Positions 30,242-38,493 of a stretch of DNA of 64,000 bases are shown here, piece after piece. The position numbers and the translations under genes were made by a program. Each line of letters begins with the position of its first letter. Within the stretch, counting starts at the first letter, position 1. The stretch is from contig CAMFKI010000009.1 of NCBI GenBank assembly GCA_945957365.1, positions 62,001-126,000 of the forward strand, given 5' to 3'. This DNA comes from an uncultured Alphaproteobacteria bacterium. GTDB lineage: Bacteria > Pseudomonadota > Alphaproteobacteria > Rhizobiales > Aestuariivirgaceae. Under the pieces are notes generated by a model. The model saw only the letters and a program-made list of their open reading frames with translations, was not told where the DNA came from and made no database searches.

Positions 30242-31240
30242 TCACAGCGCCTTCACGCTGCCCGGCTTGTGCGCTGCCTTCATGGCCTTCAGCGGGTTCC
30301 TCAGCGGCGCACCGAAGGGTGCGGCGGTGATTTCGAACACGTCGCCATCCTCGGTCTTCACATTGTCGGCGATCGACAGCGTGGCGGTGCCGAAATAGTG
30401 GATGTGCAGGTCGCCCGGGCGGCGGAAGCCGTCATACTTGAAGTGATGGTATTCGAGGTTCGCCAGCGTGTGGCTCATGTTGGCCTCGCCGGTCAGGAAG
30501 GGCTTCTCCCAGATCACCTTGCCACCACGGATGATGCGGCTCATGCCCTCGATCGAGGCCGGAACCGCGCCCACCACCATCTCGGGTCCGATGGACGAAT
30601 GCCTGAGCTTCGAATGCGCGAGGTAGAGATAGTTCTGCCGCTCGGTGACGTGGTCGGAATATTCATTGCCCAATGCAAAGCCCAGTCGCACCGGCCGGCC
30701 CTTGTCGTCGATGAGGTAGAGACCGGCGAGTTCCGGCTCCTCGCCGCCGTCGAGCGCGAAGGCCGGCAGCGGCAGCGGCCTTCCCGGTCCCACCAGCCAG
30801 GAGCCATCGCCCTTGTAGAACCACTCGGGCTGCACGCCCGCCTGCCCCCTGGATTTGGGCTTGCCGCCCTCGAGGCCCATCTTGAACATCTTCAGGCTGT
30901 CGGTCAGCTCTTCCTTCGCACCCGACAGCTTCTTGTGCATGCCGTCGCGGGCCGCGGCCGAGCCGAGGTGCGTGAGGCCGGTGCCGGTGATAATGCAGTG
31001 CGCGGGATCGGGATGGTCGACGGGCGTCAGCACCCGCTTCTCCTTTAGTGCCGCCGCATAGTCTTCCGTCGTGGACGTGGCGAGCGAGGAGGCCATGGCC
31101 GAGAGCTTCACACCCTCCTGCAGCGCCAGCCGCGCAAGGTCCAGCGTGGTCGCGGCCTTCTTCAGCAGCACGATGCGGTCGGCCGCCACGAGGCCGACGC
31201 GGCGCTTGCCCTTCTGGTCGGTTATCTGGACGAGGTTCAT
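30242..31240 (-). CDS. AraD1-type fumarylacetoacetate hydrolase family protein (GguC-like)
   Basis: The 332-residue protein belongs to the FAH superfamily branch called AraD1/GguC, seen in ITGTGLTHLGSA, GNEYSDHVTERQNYL, and metal-site residues in the central region. This branch occurs with arabinose/galactose catabolic genes, and some members dehydrate L-2-keto-3-deoxyarabonate. Here it lies between the lactonase and dgoK genes, so a dehydratase acting on a 2-keto-3-deoxy sugar acid is a reasonable inference. The stop is 60 bp from dgoK. Confidence 0.83.
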   Translation of the reverse strand: MNLVQITDQKGKRRVGLVAADRIVLLKKAATTLDLARLALQEGVKLSAMASSLATSTTEDYAAALKEKRVLTPVDHPDPAHCIITGTGLTHLGSAAARDGMHKKLSGAKEELTDSLKMFKMGLEGGKPKSRGQAGVQPEWFYKGDGSWLVGPGRPLPLPAFALDGGEEPELAGLYLIDDKGRPVRLGFALGNEYSDHVTERQNYLYLAHSKLRHSSIGPEMVVGAVPASIEGMSRIIRGGKVIWEKPFLTGEANMSHTLANLEYHHFKYDGFRRPGDLHIHYFGTATLSIADNVKTEDGDVFEITAAPFGAPLRNPLKAMKAAHKPGSVKAL

Positions 31241-31285
31241 CGCGGCATCTCCCCTTCGCTTTTGTATGACGAATAGCCCGTCGGC

Positions 31286-32197
31286 TCAGCCCGCGAAAGC
31301 GGGTTTTTCGAAACCGGTGACGCCGGGGTCGAAGCAGAACAGCCCGCCCGACAGCGGACGGTCGCGAAGTTCTTCCTGCGACAGGCCCTGACGCGACGAG
31401 GTTGCATAAAGCGTGTCGAGCTTCGGCCCGCCGAAGCACACGTTCGTCACCCGCTTCGCCGGCATCGGCACCACCCGGTCGATGCCGCCCCTGGGATCGA
31501 TCCGCAGCACGCATGCACCTTCCCAGCGCGCACTCCAGATGAAGCCCTGCGCATCCACCGTCGCGCCATCGGGATAGCCGTGTTGCTTCGTGTCGTTCAG
31601 CACCCGGCGGTTGGTGATCGTGCCGGCCTCCGCGTCGAAGTCATAGGCATAGATGATCTGTGCCCTGGAATCCGAGAAATAGAAGGTCTTGCCATCCGGC
31701 GACCAGCACGGGCCGTTGGACACGCCGATGTTCTGCTCCATCACCGCGATCTCCCCCGTCGCGCTGATGCGGAACAGCCTGCCGGTCGAGGCGGTGATCG
31801 GCAGGTCCTCGCCGCGCGGGCCGATGTTGTTCATCATGGTGCCGAACCAGAAGCGGCCGCGCGCATCGCAGGCCCCGTCATTGCCGCGGTTGCCGGGCGT
31901 TTGCGGGTCGATCCTGCGCCACGGCGAAAGCGCACCGGTTTCCGGATTGAAGATTGCAAGGCCGGTGTGGGTGCCCACCAGCACCGTGCCGTCATTGCGC
32001 TTGGCCATGGCCGTCACCTTCTCGGTGAACTGCCACTTGCGGTGCGCGCCGCTTGCCACATGCAGGCGGTGAATCGCGGAGGGTTCGATGATGTCGAGCC
32101 ACCACAGCACCTGTGCCGCGGCGTCCCAGAAGCAGCCTTCGCCCAGCTTGTCCTGCGCCGCGAGAAGGCAGGTGACCGGAATCTCGGTGATCGTCAT
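31286..32197 (-). CDS. SMP-30/gluconolactonase family lactonase
   Basis: The 303-residue six-bladed propeller protein has the SMP-30/LRE metal-site motifs: GEGCFWD, NDGACDARGRFWFGT, NGPCWSPDGKTFYFSDS and YPDGATVDAQGFIW. Such enzymes open sugar lactones (gluconolactone, L-arabinolactone, galactonolactone). In this operon it would feed the sugar acid to the dehydratase/aldolase steps. It starts 4 bp after the proline-racemase-family gene stop. Confidence 0.9.
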   Translation of the reverse strand: MTITEIPVTCLLAAQDKLGEGCFWDAAAQVLWWLDIIEPSAIHRLHVASGAHRKWQFTEKVTAMAKRNDGTVLVGTHTGLAIFNPETGALSPWRRIDPQTPGNRGNDGACDARGRFWFGTMMNNIGPRGEDLPITASTGRLFRISATGEIAVMEQNIGVSNGPCWSPDGKTFYFSDSRAQIIYAYDFDAEAGTITNRRVLNDTKQHGYPDGATVDAQGFIWSARWEGACVLRIDPRGGIDRVVPMPAKRVTNVCFGGPKLDTLYATSSRQGLSQEELRDRPLSGGLFCFDPGVTGFEKPAFAG

Positions 32198-32201
32198 CTT
32201 G

Positions 32202-33239
32202 TCAGTCCTTTGCGTCGATGGGCCAGGTATCCGCGATCTTGTAGCCGTCGGGCCATGGGTCGGCGGGGTCCAGCATCAGGGTCGATTGGCCGGTGATCCA
32301 GGCGCGTCCGGTGATGGTGGGGATGATCGCCGCGTGATTTCCCACCGTGGTGAGGGCCGCCACTTCGCCCACGAAGCGGCTTTCGATGATCGAGCGTCCG
32401 ACATAGCGCTCGCCTTGCTTCAGCAGTCCCTTGGCGTGCAGCACCGCCATCAGCGCCGAGCAGCCGGTGCCTGTGGGCGAGCGGTCGATCTTGCCGGGCT
32501 TCACCACGCAGGCATTGCGGCTTGACAGCGAGCCCTCCACCCGCTCCAATTCCCCGGTCAGGAAGGCAAAGGAGAAGTGCCGCCACTCGGGAAGGTCCGG
32601 ATGGGTGAAGCCGAGCCTGTCATTCGCCGCCTTCGCGATCTTGCGTCCCACCACCGCAAGGTCGCGGCCCTCGTCGGGTGTAACGGCAAAGCCCAGCGCC
32701 CGGGCATCGGCCATCACGAAGCTGTCGCCGCCGAAGGCCGTGTCCACCGTCAGCGTGCCCAGCCCCTCGACCTCGAGCGGCACGCCGATCCGTTCGGCGA
32801 AGGCCGGCACGTTGCGAAGCGTGATCGACTGCGCCTTGCCGTCGCGGCACTGCGCCGTCACCTCGATCAGCCCCGCCGGCGCCTCCAGCACCAGCTTCGT
32901 CTCCGGTTCGGTCATCGCGATGATCCCGGTGTCCAGCAGCACGGTCGCGACACAGATGCAGTTGGATCCGGACATCGGCGGCGTGTCCTCCGGCTCCATG
33001 ATGATGAAACCCATCTGGGCGCGCGGGTCCTTGGGCGGAACGAGCAGGTTCACGTGCCGGAACACGCCGCCCCGCGGCTCGTTCAGCACGAAGGCGCGCA
33101 AGCGCCCGTCGGAGGCCACGAAGCGCGACTGCTCCCACACGGTATTGCCGGGCGGCGGCGCCACGCCACCGACGATCACGTCGCCCACCTCACCCTCGGC
33201 GTGGCAGCCGATGACCTGAATCGCCTTCGATGTCCGCAA
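32202..33239 (-). CDS. Proline racemase family protein with Ser/Cys active-site pair (hydroxyproline epimerase/dehydratase-like)
   Basis: The 345-residue protein has the proline racemase fold. The first active-site position is Ser (S90 in PPMSGSNCI) instead of the usual Cys of MCGH; the second is Cys (C260 in [10 protein letters not shown]). In this superfamily Cys/Cys enzymes are racemases or 4-hydroxyproline 2-epimerases and Cys/Thr enzymes are trans-3-hydroxyproline dehydratases. The Ser/Cys type has been associated with hydroxyproline epimerase-like activity (from memory). It leads the six-gene operon. The start is TTG, supported by GGGGGA six bases upstream and by the family N-terminus [20 protein letters not shown]. 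Confidence 0.87.
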   Translation of the reverse strand: MRTSKAIQVIGCHAEGEVGDVIVGGVAPPPGNTVWEQSRFVASDGRLRAFVLNEPRGGVFRHVNLLVPPKDPRAQMGFIIMEPEDTPPMSGSNCICVATVLLDTGIIAMTEPETKLVLEAPAGLIEVTAQCRDGKAQSITLRNVPAFAERIGVPLEVEGLGTLTVDTAFGGDSFVMADARALGFAVTPDEGRDLAVVGRKIAKAANDRLGFTHPDLPEWRHFSFAFLTGELERVEGSLSSRNACVVKPGKIDRSPTGTGCSALMAVLHAKGLLKQGERYVGRSIIESRFVGEVAALTTVGNHAAIIPTITGRAWITGQSTLMLDPADPWPDGYKIADTWPIDAKD

Positions 33240-33245
33240 CTGACG

Positions 33246-33251
33246 TCCCCC
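33246..33251 (-). promoter_or_regulatory. Shine-Dalgarno supporting a TTG start
   Basis: GGGGGA on the minus strand, six bases before the TTG at 33239. No in-frame ATG is available near the conserved N-terminus, so this site fixes the start of the operon's first gene. Confidence 0.65.
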
Positions 33252-33359
33252 GTTTCAGGTCGAACTTGCCGCAATTCGCGGCACTTCGCCAGAGCGCCGG
33301 GACGCCCTCTTGCCTCGCGCCGAGAATGAAGTATCAAGAGCCTCCCGCAATCCAGGGTC

Positions 33360-33881
33360 ATGTCCATGAAGAAGCTTGAACATGCAATCGAAGCCGTCAT
33401 CCTGGCCTCGCGCTGGCTGCTGGTGGTGTTCTACCTCGGTCTCGGCGTCGCCCTGCTGCTTTATGCGCTGTCCTTCGCCGGCAAGCTCTACGCCTTCGCG
33501 GCCAAGCTCTTCACGCTGGCGGAAACCGACACCATCCTCAGCATGCTGGGGCTGATCGATGCCGCCCTGGTGGCCAGCCTCGTCGTCATGGTCATGATCT
33601 CGGGCTACGAGAATTTCGTCAGCCGCTTCGAGCAGGCCGAGGAAGGGGAGATTTCATGGCTCGGCAAGCTCGATGCCGGCTCGCTCAAGATCAAGGTGGC
33701 CTCCACCATCGTGGCGATCTCGTCCATCCACCTGCTGCAGGTCTTCCTCAATGCCCAGCAGTACAGCGAGATGCAGCTGATGTGGCTCACCTTCATCCAT
33801 CTCACCTTCGTCGTCTCGGCCCTGCTGCTCGCCTATATCGACAGGCTCACGTCGGCGGCCAAGAAGGAAAAGGGAGAGTAG
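33360..33881 (+). CDS. UPF0114/YqhA family membrane protein
   Basis: The 173-residue protein has the UPF0114 pattern: an N-terminal ASRWLLVVFYLGLGVALLLY segment, four hydrophobic stretches (about residues 20-42, 62-82, 110-130 and 140-162) and ISGYENFVSRFE. Its function is unknown. An ATG two codons later (33366) has better spacing from AGGG and may be the true start. It is divergent from the sugar-acid operon. Confidence 0.88.
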   Translation: MSMKKLEHAIEAVILASRWLLVVFYLGLGVALLLYALSFAGKLYAFAAKLFTLAETDTILSMLGLIDAALVASLVVMVMISGYENFVSRFEQAEEGEISWLGKLDAGSLKIKVASTIVAISSIHLLQVFLNAQQYSEMQLMWLTFIHLTFVVSALLLAYIDRLTSAAKKEKGE

Positions 33882-33929
33882 GGAGAAGCGGCCGGTTCCG
33901 TTGATCCGGACGGAATTTCAGGCGAGTCC

Positions 33930-35342
33930 TTACCCCGCGAAGAATACCCATCCCACCACCGCGAAGAGCGGTATCAGGATCGCGCCCGACCACAGCATGT
34001 AGCCGAAGAAGCCGGGCATCTTCACGCCGGCGTCGCGGGCCATGGCATAGACCATGAAGTTGGGCGCATTGCCGATATAGGTGTTGGCGCCCATGAACAC
34101 CGCACCGGCCGAAATGGCGGCCAGCGTCGTGGCATCTTCGGTCATCAGGTGCTGCGGGTCGCCGCCGGCGAGTTCGAAGAACACCAGGTAGGTGGGCGCA
34201 TTGTCGAGAAAGGACGAGAGACCTCCGGTGATCCAGAAATAGGCCAGGTGGTTGGGCTCGCCGCCCGGCCCCTGGACGAGCGAGACGAGCGGCGCGAAGA
34301 CGCCGCCCATCCCCGTCTTCAGCATGGCCAGCACCGGAATGATGGTGATGAAGATGCCGGCGAAGAGTTCCGCCACCTCCTTGATCGGCTCCCAGTCGAA
34401 CTTGTTTTCGGCGCGGTGCCGGGCGGGCGTGAAGGCGAGTGATAGCGCCACGATGACGATGAACACGCCGTCGCGCAGCAGCGCCGTGACCGGCTCGTGC
34501 GTGCCGAAGATCACCACCTCGCCCAGGTCGACCGAGGCACTCAGCAGGATGGTCGCGATGATCGCGGGGATCAGCAGGAAGTTGATGCCGCCCACCACGT
34601 GAAGCGGCGGGCTGTCGGGCGTCGGGTCCTTCGGCAGATGGCCTTCCTTGGCGTAGATGAAGCTGTCGATCGCGTAGAACAGCGCCAGCAGCACGCCGAC
34701 GATCATCAGCGCCGGCAGCAGCAGGTGCACGGTCGGCCAGAAGAAGCTGACCCCGCGCAGGAACCCCAGGAACAGCGGCGGGTCGCCCAGGGGCGTCAGC
34801 GCGCCGCCGGCATTGGCCACGAGGAAGATGAAGAACACGAAGACATGCACATTGTGCTTGCGGTCGTCATTGGCGCGGATCAGCGGCCGGATCATGATCA
34901 TCGCGGCGCCCGTGGTGCCGATGATGGAGGCGAGCCCCGCGCCGATCGCCAGCAGTGCGGCATTGGTGCCGGGCGCGCCATGCAGGTTGCCGCGCACCAC
35001 GATGCCGCCCGCCACGGTGAACAGCGCCAGCAGCAGCAGGATGAAGGGGATGTATTCCTCGAGCGCGGTGTGCACCAGAGCCTCTCCGGCGGTGCCGAGG
35101 CTCCTCGTCACCACGATGGGGATGAGTGCGAGGAGGGCCCAGAAGAGAGCCACCTTGAAGCGGTGATGATGCCAGAAATGCGAAGCCACCAGCGGAAAGA
35201 CGGCGATCGACAGCAGCATGCCGAGGAAGGGAATGGCCCAGGGCAGGCCCAGCGTGCGGCCGTCGAGGCCTTCAGCCGCCAGCGCGGGCATCGCGGAAAC
35301 CAGCAGGAAGCCCGCGGCAAGGGCGGCACGGCGCAGCGTCAT
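33930..35342 (-). CDS. Sodium:proton antiporter/anion permease, CitMHS-NhaD-like
   Basis: The 470-residue protein is very hydrophobic with about 11-12 transmembrane segments after a signal-like N-terminus (ALAA). Motifs NAGGALTPLGDPPLFLGFL and SSFLDNAPTYLVFF are typical of the ion-transporter superfamily that includes NhaD antiporters and arsenite/citrate permeases. The paired NAGG...TPxGDPP and DNAPT motifs favour NhaD-like Na+/H+ exchange; substrate is not proven. The ATG is at 35342; a TTG one codon earlier is in frame. It lies 8 bp after the metallo-hydrolase gene on the same strand. Confidence 0.82.
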   Translation of the reverse strand: MTLRRAALAAGFLLVSAMPALAAEGLDGRTLGLPWAIPFLGMLLSIAVFPLVASHFWHHHRFKVALFWALLALIPIVVTRSLGTAGEALVHTALEEYIPFILLLLALFTVAGGIVVRGNLHGAPGTNAALLAIGAGLASIIGTTGAAMIMIRPLIRANDDRKHNVHVFVFFIFLVANAGGALTPLGDPPLFLGFLRGVSFFWPTVHLLLPALMIVGVLLALFYAIDSFIYAKEGHLPKDPTPDSPPLHVVGGINFLLIPAIIATILLSASVDLGEVVIFGTHEPVTALLRDGVFIVIVALSLAFTPARHRAENKFDWEPIKEVAELFAGIFITIIPVLAMLKTGMGGVFAPLVSLVQGPGGEPNHLAYFWITGGLSSFLDNAPTYLVFFELAGGDPQHLMTEDATTLAAISAGAVFMGANTYIGNAPNFMVYAMARDAGVKMPGFFGYMLWSGAILIPLFAVVGWVFFAG

Positions 35343-35350
35343 CAAGGTCC

Positions 35351-36307
35351 TCAGTCGATGTCCAGGGTCTGGCCCGCATCAGGCACATGGAAGCGGGCAG
35401 GGTCAACCGAATGTTGGGCGAGTGCGATCTTCAGAGCTTCGACGGGCGCATCGATGGCCTCGTCGGTGAGCTGGATCGTGCCATGGTGGATGGCAAGGCT
35501 CGCGCGGCTGTCGAGAAGCTTGTGCGCCTTCACCGCCTCGTCCGGGTTCATGTGCTGCGGGTGCATGAACCAGCGCGGCTCGTAGGCGCCGATCGGCAGC
35601 AGCGACAGGCGCGGCGGGCCGAACTGCGCGCGGATCGCCTCGAAGGTCGAGCCGGTGCCGAAGCCGGTATCGGCGGCGAAATAGATCGGGCCGCCCGCCG
35701 CCTCGATCACGAAGGCGCCCCACAGCGCGGTATTGGCATCGAACAGCCCGCGCTTCGACCAGTGCAGCGCCGGCGTCAGGTGAATGCGCAGCCTTTTGTG
35801 CTCGACATGCTCGCCCCAGCCCAGCTCGTCGATGCCGAAAGACGGGGAGGCCCGCGTGACCCAGCGGGCGTTGCCGGCGGGCGTCACCACATGCGCGGCA
35901 TGGCGGCGGGCGATGCGGCGCAGCGCCGGCAGGTCCATGTGGTCATAGTGATTGTGGCTCAGCAGGATGAGGTCGATGGGCGGCAGCGTCTTCGCGGTGA
36001 GCGCCGCGGGTCGCACCCGCTTCGGCCCGGCGAAGGGTACGGGGCTCGCCCGCGCCGAAAGGAAGGGATCGGTGAGGATGTTCAGCCCCTGGGTCTGCAG
36101 CAGCACGGTGGAATGCCCGATCCAGGTGGCCTTCAGATCCGCTCCGGCGACCCGCTCGGGTGGCGGCGGGAAACTGGCGTTCTTCACGCGCCGCGGCCAG
36201 CGCGCGCGGTTTCCCTCCATCTGCCATTTCAGCAGGTCGCGGAACGAGCCCTCGCCACGGTGGCCTGCCAAGATGTAGCGCTTGCCGTCATGGACCACCT
36301 CGACCAT
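35351..36307 (-). CDS. MBL-fold metallo-hydrolase (NAPE-PLD/UlaG-like)
   Basis: The 318-residue protein has the metallo-beta-lactamase zinc motif SHNHYDHMD (H118, H120, D122, H123) plus FAADTGFG and a late His in AIHHGT. The N-terminal part (WIGHSTVLLQTQGLNILTDPFLS) and length resemble N-acylphosphatidylethanolamine phospholipase D-type hydrolases. The substrate is unknown. It starts 1 bp after the DUF4239 stop, so it is in an operon with it and the antiporter. Confidence 0.87.
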   Translation of the reverse strand: MVEVVHDGKRYILAGHRGEGSFRDLLKWQMEGNRARWPRRVKNASFPPPPERVAGADLKATWIGHSTVLLQTQGLNILTDPFLSARASPVPFAGPKRVRPAALTAKTLPPIDLILLSHNHYDHMDLPALRRIARRHAAHVVTPAGNARWVTRASPSFGIDELGWGEHVEHKRLRIHLTPALHWSKRGLFDANTALWGAFVIEAAGGPIYFAADTGFGTGSTFEAIRAQFGPPRLSLLPIGAYEPRWFMHPQHMNPDEAVKAHKLLDSRASLAIHHGTIQLTDEAIDAPVEALKIALAQHSVDPARFHVPDAGQTLDID

Positions 36308-36308
36308 G

Positions 36309-37097
36309 TCAGGGCGCCGCCCCGGTGGCCTTCAGGATGGGCTCCGGCGTCACCGCGGCATAGCCGATGAACGGACGGTCATGCAGGACGATGACATAGA
36401 GCATGATGCTGATCGACATCACCACAGCCCCCACCGCAACCCGCCGCGCCACCGGCGTGGCGATGTGGTTCAGCGTCACCACGAAGAGCAGCACGATCCC
36501 GAGGCCCACGACCAGCGTCCACTGGCTGATCGACACATAGTTCTCGGCAATCGACAGACGTTCCTGCCGGGCCGTCGACAACTCGTCGAGCGAGGTGAGC
36601 AGGCGCTGCTGCAGCAGGCGGTTCTGGTCGCCCTCGGCGAGGCCGCTGATCACCGCGCGATAGATGGTGCGCAGTGCCACCTCGGCGGGCGTGCCGTAGT
36701 CGTCCTCGCTCATCGAGTCCCACTCGGCGGCCACCGCGCGGCCATAGTCGGCGATCAGCTTCGACATGCCGTCATAGGCGGGTGCGGTGAGCGAATCCAT
36801 GTAGAGCTCCATCACCCGGATGGCGCGCGCCTCGGAATTCACCGCATTGTGGGCGCTGTCCTCGGTGTTCCACACCGAGTTCGCGAGGAAGGTCATGGAC
36901 AGGCCGAAGATGGCGCCGGCGATGGTCGACACCGCCGGCGTGATCTGGGCAAGCTGCGGCGCCGCCTTCGCGATGAAGGGAAGGCGGATCGCCGCCTGGA
37001 TCAGCAGCGCCACCGCCGCGACGCTCGCCAGCACCAGCAGGAACAGCAGCGGTGGCGACAGTTCGTAGACGAAGTCCGGTGGCAGGCGCGCTGGCAA
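36309..37097 (-). CDS. DUF4239 family membrane protein
   Basis: The 262-residue protein resembles the DUF4239 (bestrophin-like) family: two N-terminal transmembrane segments (about 15-36 and 50-72), a cytoplasmic helical region with NSEARAIRVMELYMDSL, and two C-terminal segments (about 192-214 and 218-240). Function is not established; relation to anion channels is only structural. It heads the DUF4239-MBL-antiporter unit. Confidence 0.7.
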   Translation of the reverse strand: MPARLPPDFVYELSPPLLFLLVLASVAAVALLIQAAIRLPFIAKAAPQLAQITPAVSTIAGAIFGLSMTFLANSVWNTEDSAHNAVNSEARAIRVMELYMDSLTAPAYDGMSKLIADYGRAVAAEWDSMSEDDYGTPAEVALRTIYRAVISGLAEGDQNRLLQQRLLTSLDELSTARQERLSIAENYVSISQWTLVVGLGIVLLFVVTLNHIATPVARRVAVGAVVMSISIMLYVIVLHDRPFIGYAAVTPEPILKATGAAP

Positions 37098-37101
37098 GGG
37101 T

Positions 37102-38481
37102 TCAGACCGTTCTCAGGTACCATTCGAAATCGCGCGCCGTCGGCTCGGCATAGAACCGGTCGGCCTCGACTTCCTTCAGCGTACAGTAAGTGTCGACGAA
37201 TTCCTTGCCGAAATATTCCTTGAGGATCGAGGCCCGCCAGAAGGCGTCGATGGCGTCGAACCAGTTGCCGGGAATGTATTTGGCGCGGCGCTCATAGCCA
37301 TTGCCGTTCACCGGGTTGCCCGGGTCCGACTTCTCGGTGATGCCGTAATGCATGCCTGCAAGGATCGCCGCCATGACGAGATAGGGGTTTGCATCCGCAC
37401 CCGAGGGCCGGTGCTCGATGTGGCAGGCCTTGGGCGGGCCGGCGGGGATGCGCAAGCTCACGGTGCGGTTGTTGATGCCCCAAGAGGCCGAGACCGGCGC
37501 ATAGGAGTTGCGGCGGAAACGGCGATAGGAGTTGGCATTGGGCGCGAAGATCAGCATCGATTCCGCCATCGCCGCCTTGAGGCCGCCGATCGCGTGCATG
37601 AGGAGTTCGTTCTGCAGCGGATCCTCTGCCGCGAAGAGATTGTTGCCGTCCTCGTCGCCGAGCGAGACATGGATGTGCATGCCGGAGCCCGTCCAGGCCG
37701 AATAGGGCTTGGCCATGAAGGTGGCGGCAAGCCCGTGCTTCTCGGCCACGTTCTTGATCAGCCGCTTCAGCATGATGCCTTCGTCGCAGGCCTTCAGCAC
37801 GTCGGCGCGGTGCCTGAGCACGATCTCCATCTGGCCCGGCGCATATTCCGAGATCAGCGTCTTCGCCGGCAGGCCCTGGATCTCGCACATGGCGTAGAGA
37901 TCCTTGAAGAAGGGCGCGAAATCCTCCGTGTCCTGAAGATAATAGGCCTGGTAGTGCTGCGGCCTGGCTTCGTTGATCAGAGAGGTCGGAGCCGTGGGCT
38001 TGCCGGCAAGGGCCGAGGCGCGGTCCATCAGGAAGAATTCGAGTTCGACCGCACCTACCGGCTTCATGCCGAGTTCCAGCTCGAAGCGCTTGACGATCTT
38101 TTCCAGCGCGTTGCGCGGGTCGGCGTAATGCGGCGTGCCGTCGAGGTCGTGCACGGTCGCGATGTACTGCGCGGTGGGCACCTCGGCCCAGGGCACGCGC
38201 ACCATGGAGCCGGGCACCGGCCACAGCAGCATGTCGCGGTCGCCCTCGTCGAAGACGAGGCCGGTTTCGGGAACGTCCTGGCCCGTCACGTCGAGCACGA
38301 GCGCCGAGATCGGCATGAAGCGGCCGTCCTTCCAGGCCGGCACCACCTCGTCACGGCGCAGGATCTTGCCGCGGGCGACGCCGCACATGTCGGTCCAGAT
38401 CACGTGCACGCTCTCGATGTCCGGATTGGCATCGAGGAAGGCCTGCGCTTCGGCTTCGCGGCGGGGGAACACGAGTGTCAT
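37102..38481 (-). CDS. Glutamine synthetase family protein (gamma-glutamyl ligase) 1
   Basis: The 459-residue protein has the glutamine-synthetase beta-grasp N-domain and catalytic domain: ELEFFLMD metal site, GSGMHIHVSL, NANSYRRF, NRTVSLRIP and RPSGADANPYL. It lacks the adenylylation-site loop of housekeeping GlnA. Together with its neighbourhood this suggests a PuuA/GlnA3-type enzyme that joins glutamate to an amine. It is 12 bp after the class III aminotransferase on the same strand. The amine is unknown. Confidence 0.88.
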   Translation of the reverse strand: MTLVFPRREAEAQAFLDANPDIESVHVIWTDMCGVARGKILRRDEVVPAWKDGRFMPISALVLDVTGQDVPETGLVFDEGDRDMLLWPVPGSMVRVPWAEVPTAQYIATVHDLDGTPHYADPRNALEKIVKRFELELGMKPVGAVELEFFLMDRASALAGKPTAPTSLINEARPQHYQAYYLQDTEDFAPFFKDLYAMCEIQGLPAKTLISEYAPGQMEIVLRHRADVLKACDEGIMLKRLIKNVAEKHGLAATFMAKPYSAWTGSGMHIHVSLGDEDGNNLFAAEDPLQNELLMHAIGGLKAAMAESMLIFAPNANSYRRFRRNSYAPVSASWGINNRTVSLRIPAGPPKACHIEHRPSGADANPYLVMAAILAGMHYGITEKSDPGNPVNGNGYERRAKYIPGNWFDAIDAFWRASILKEYFGKEFVDTYCTLKEVEADRFYAEPTARDFEWYLRTV

Positions 38482-38493
38482 TCTGCTTGCTCC

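Noticed and set aside
29282..31048. 588-codon plus-strand frame across dgoK and the FAH gene
   Set aside because: Spans two real genes on the other strand and has no recognisable domain.
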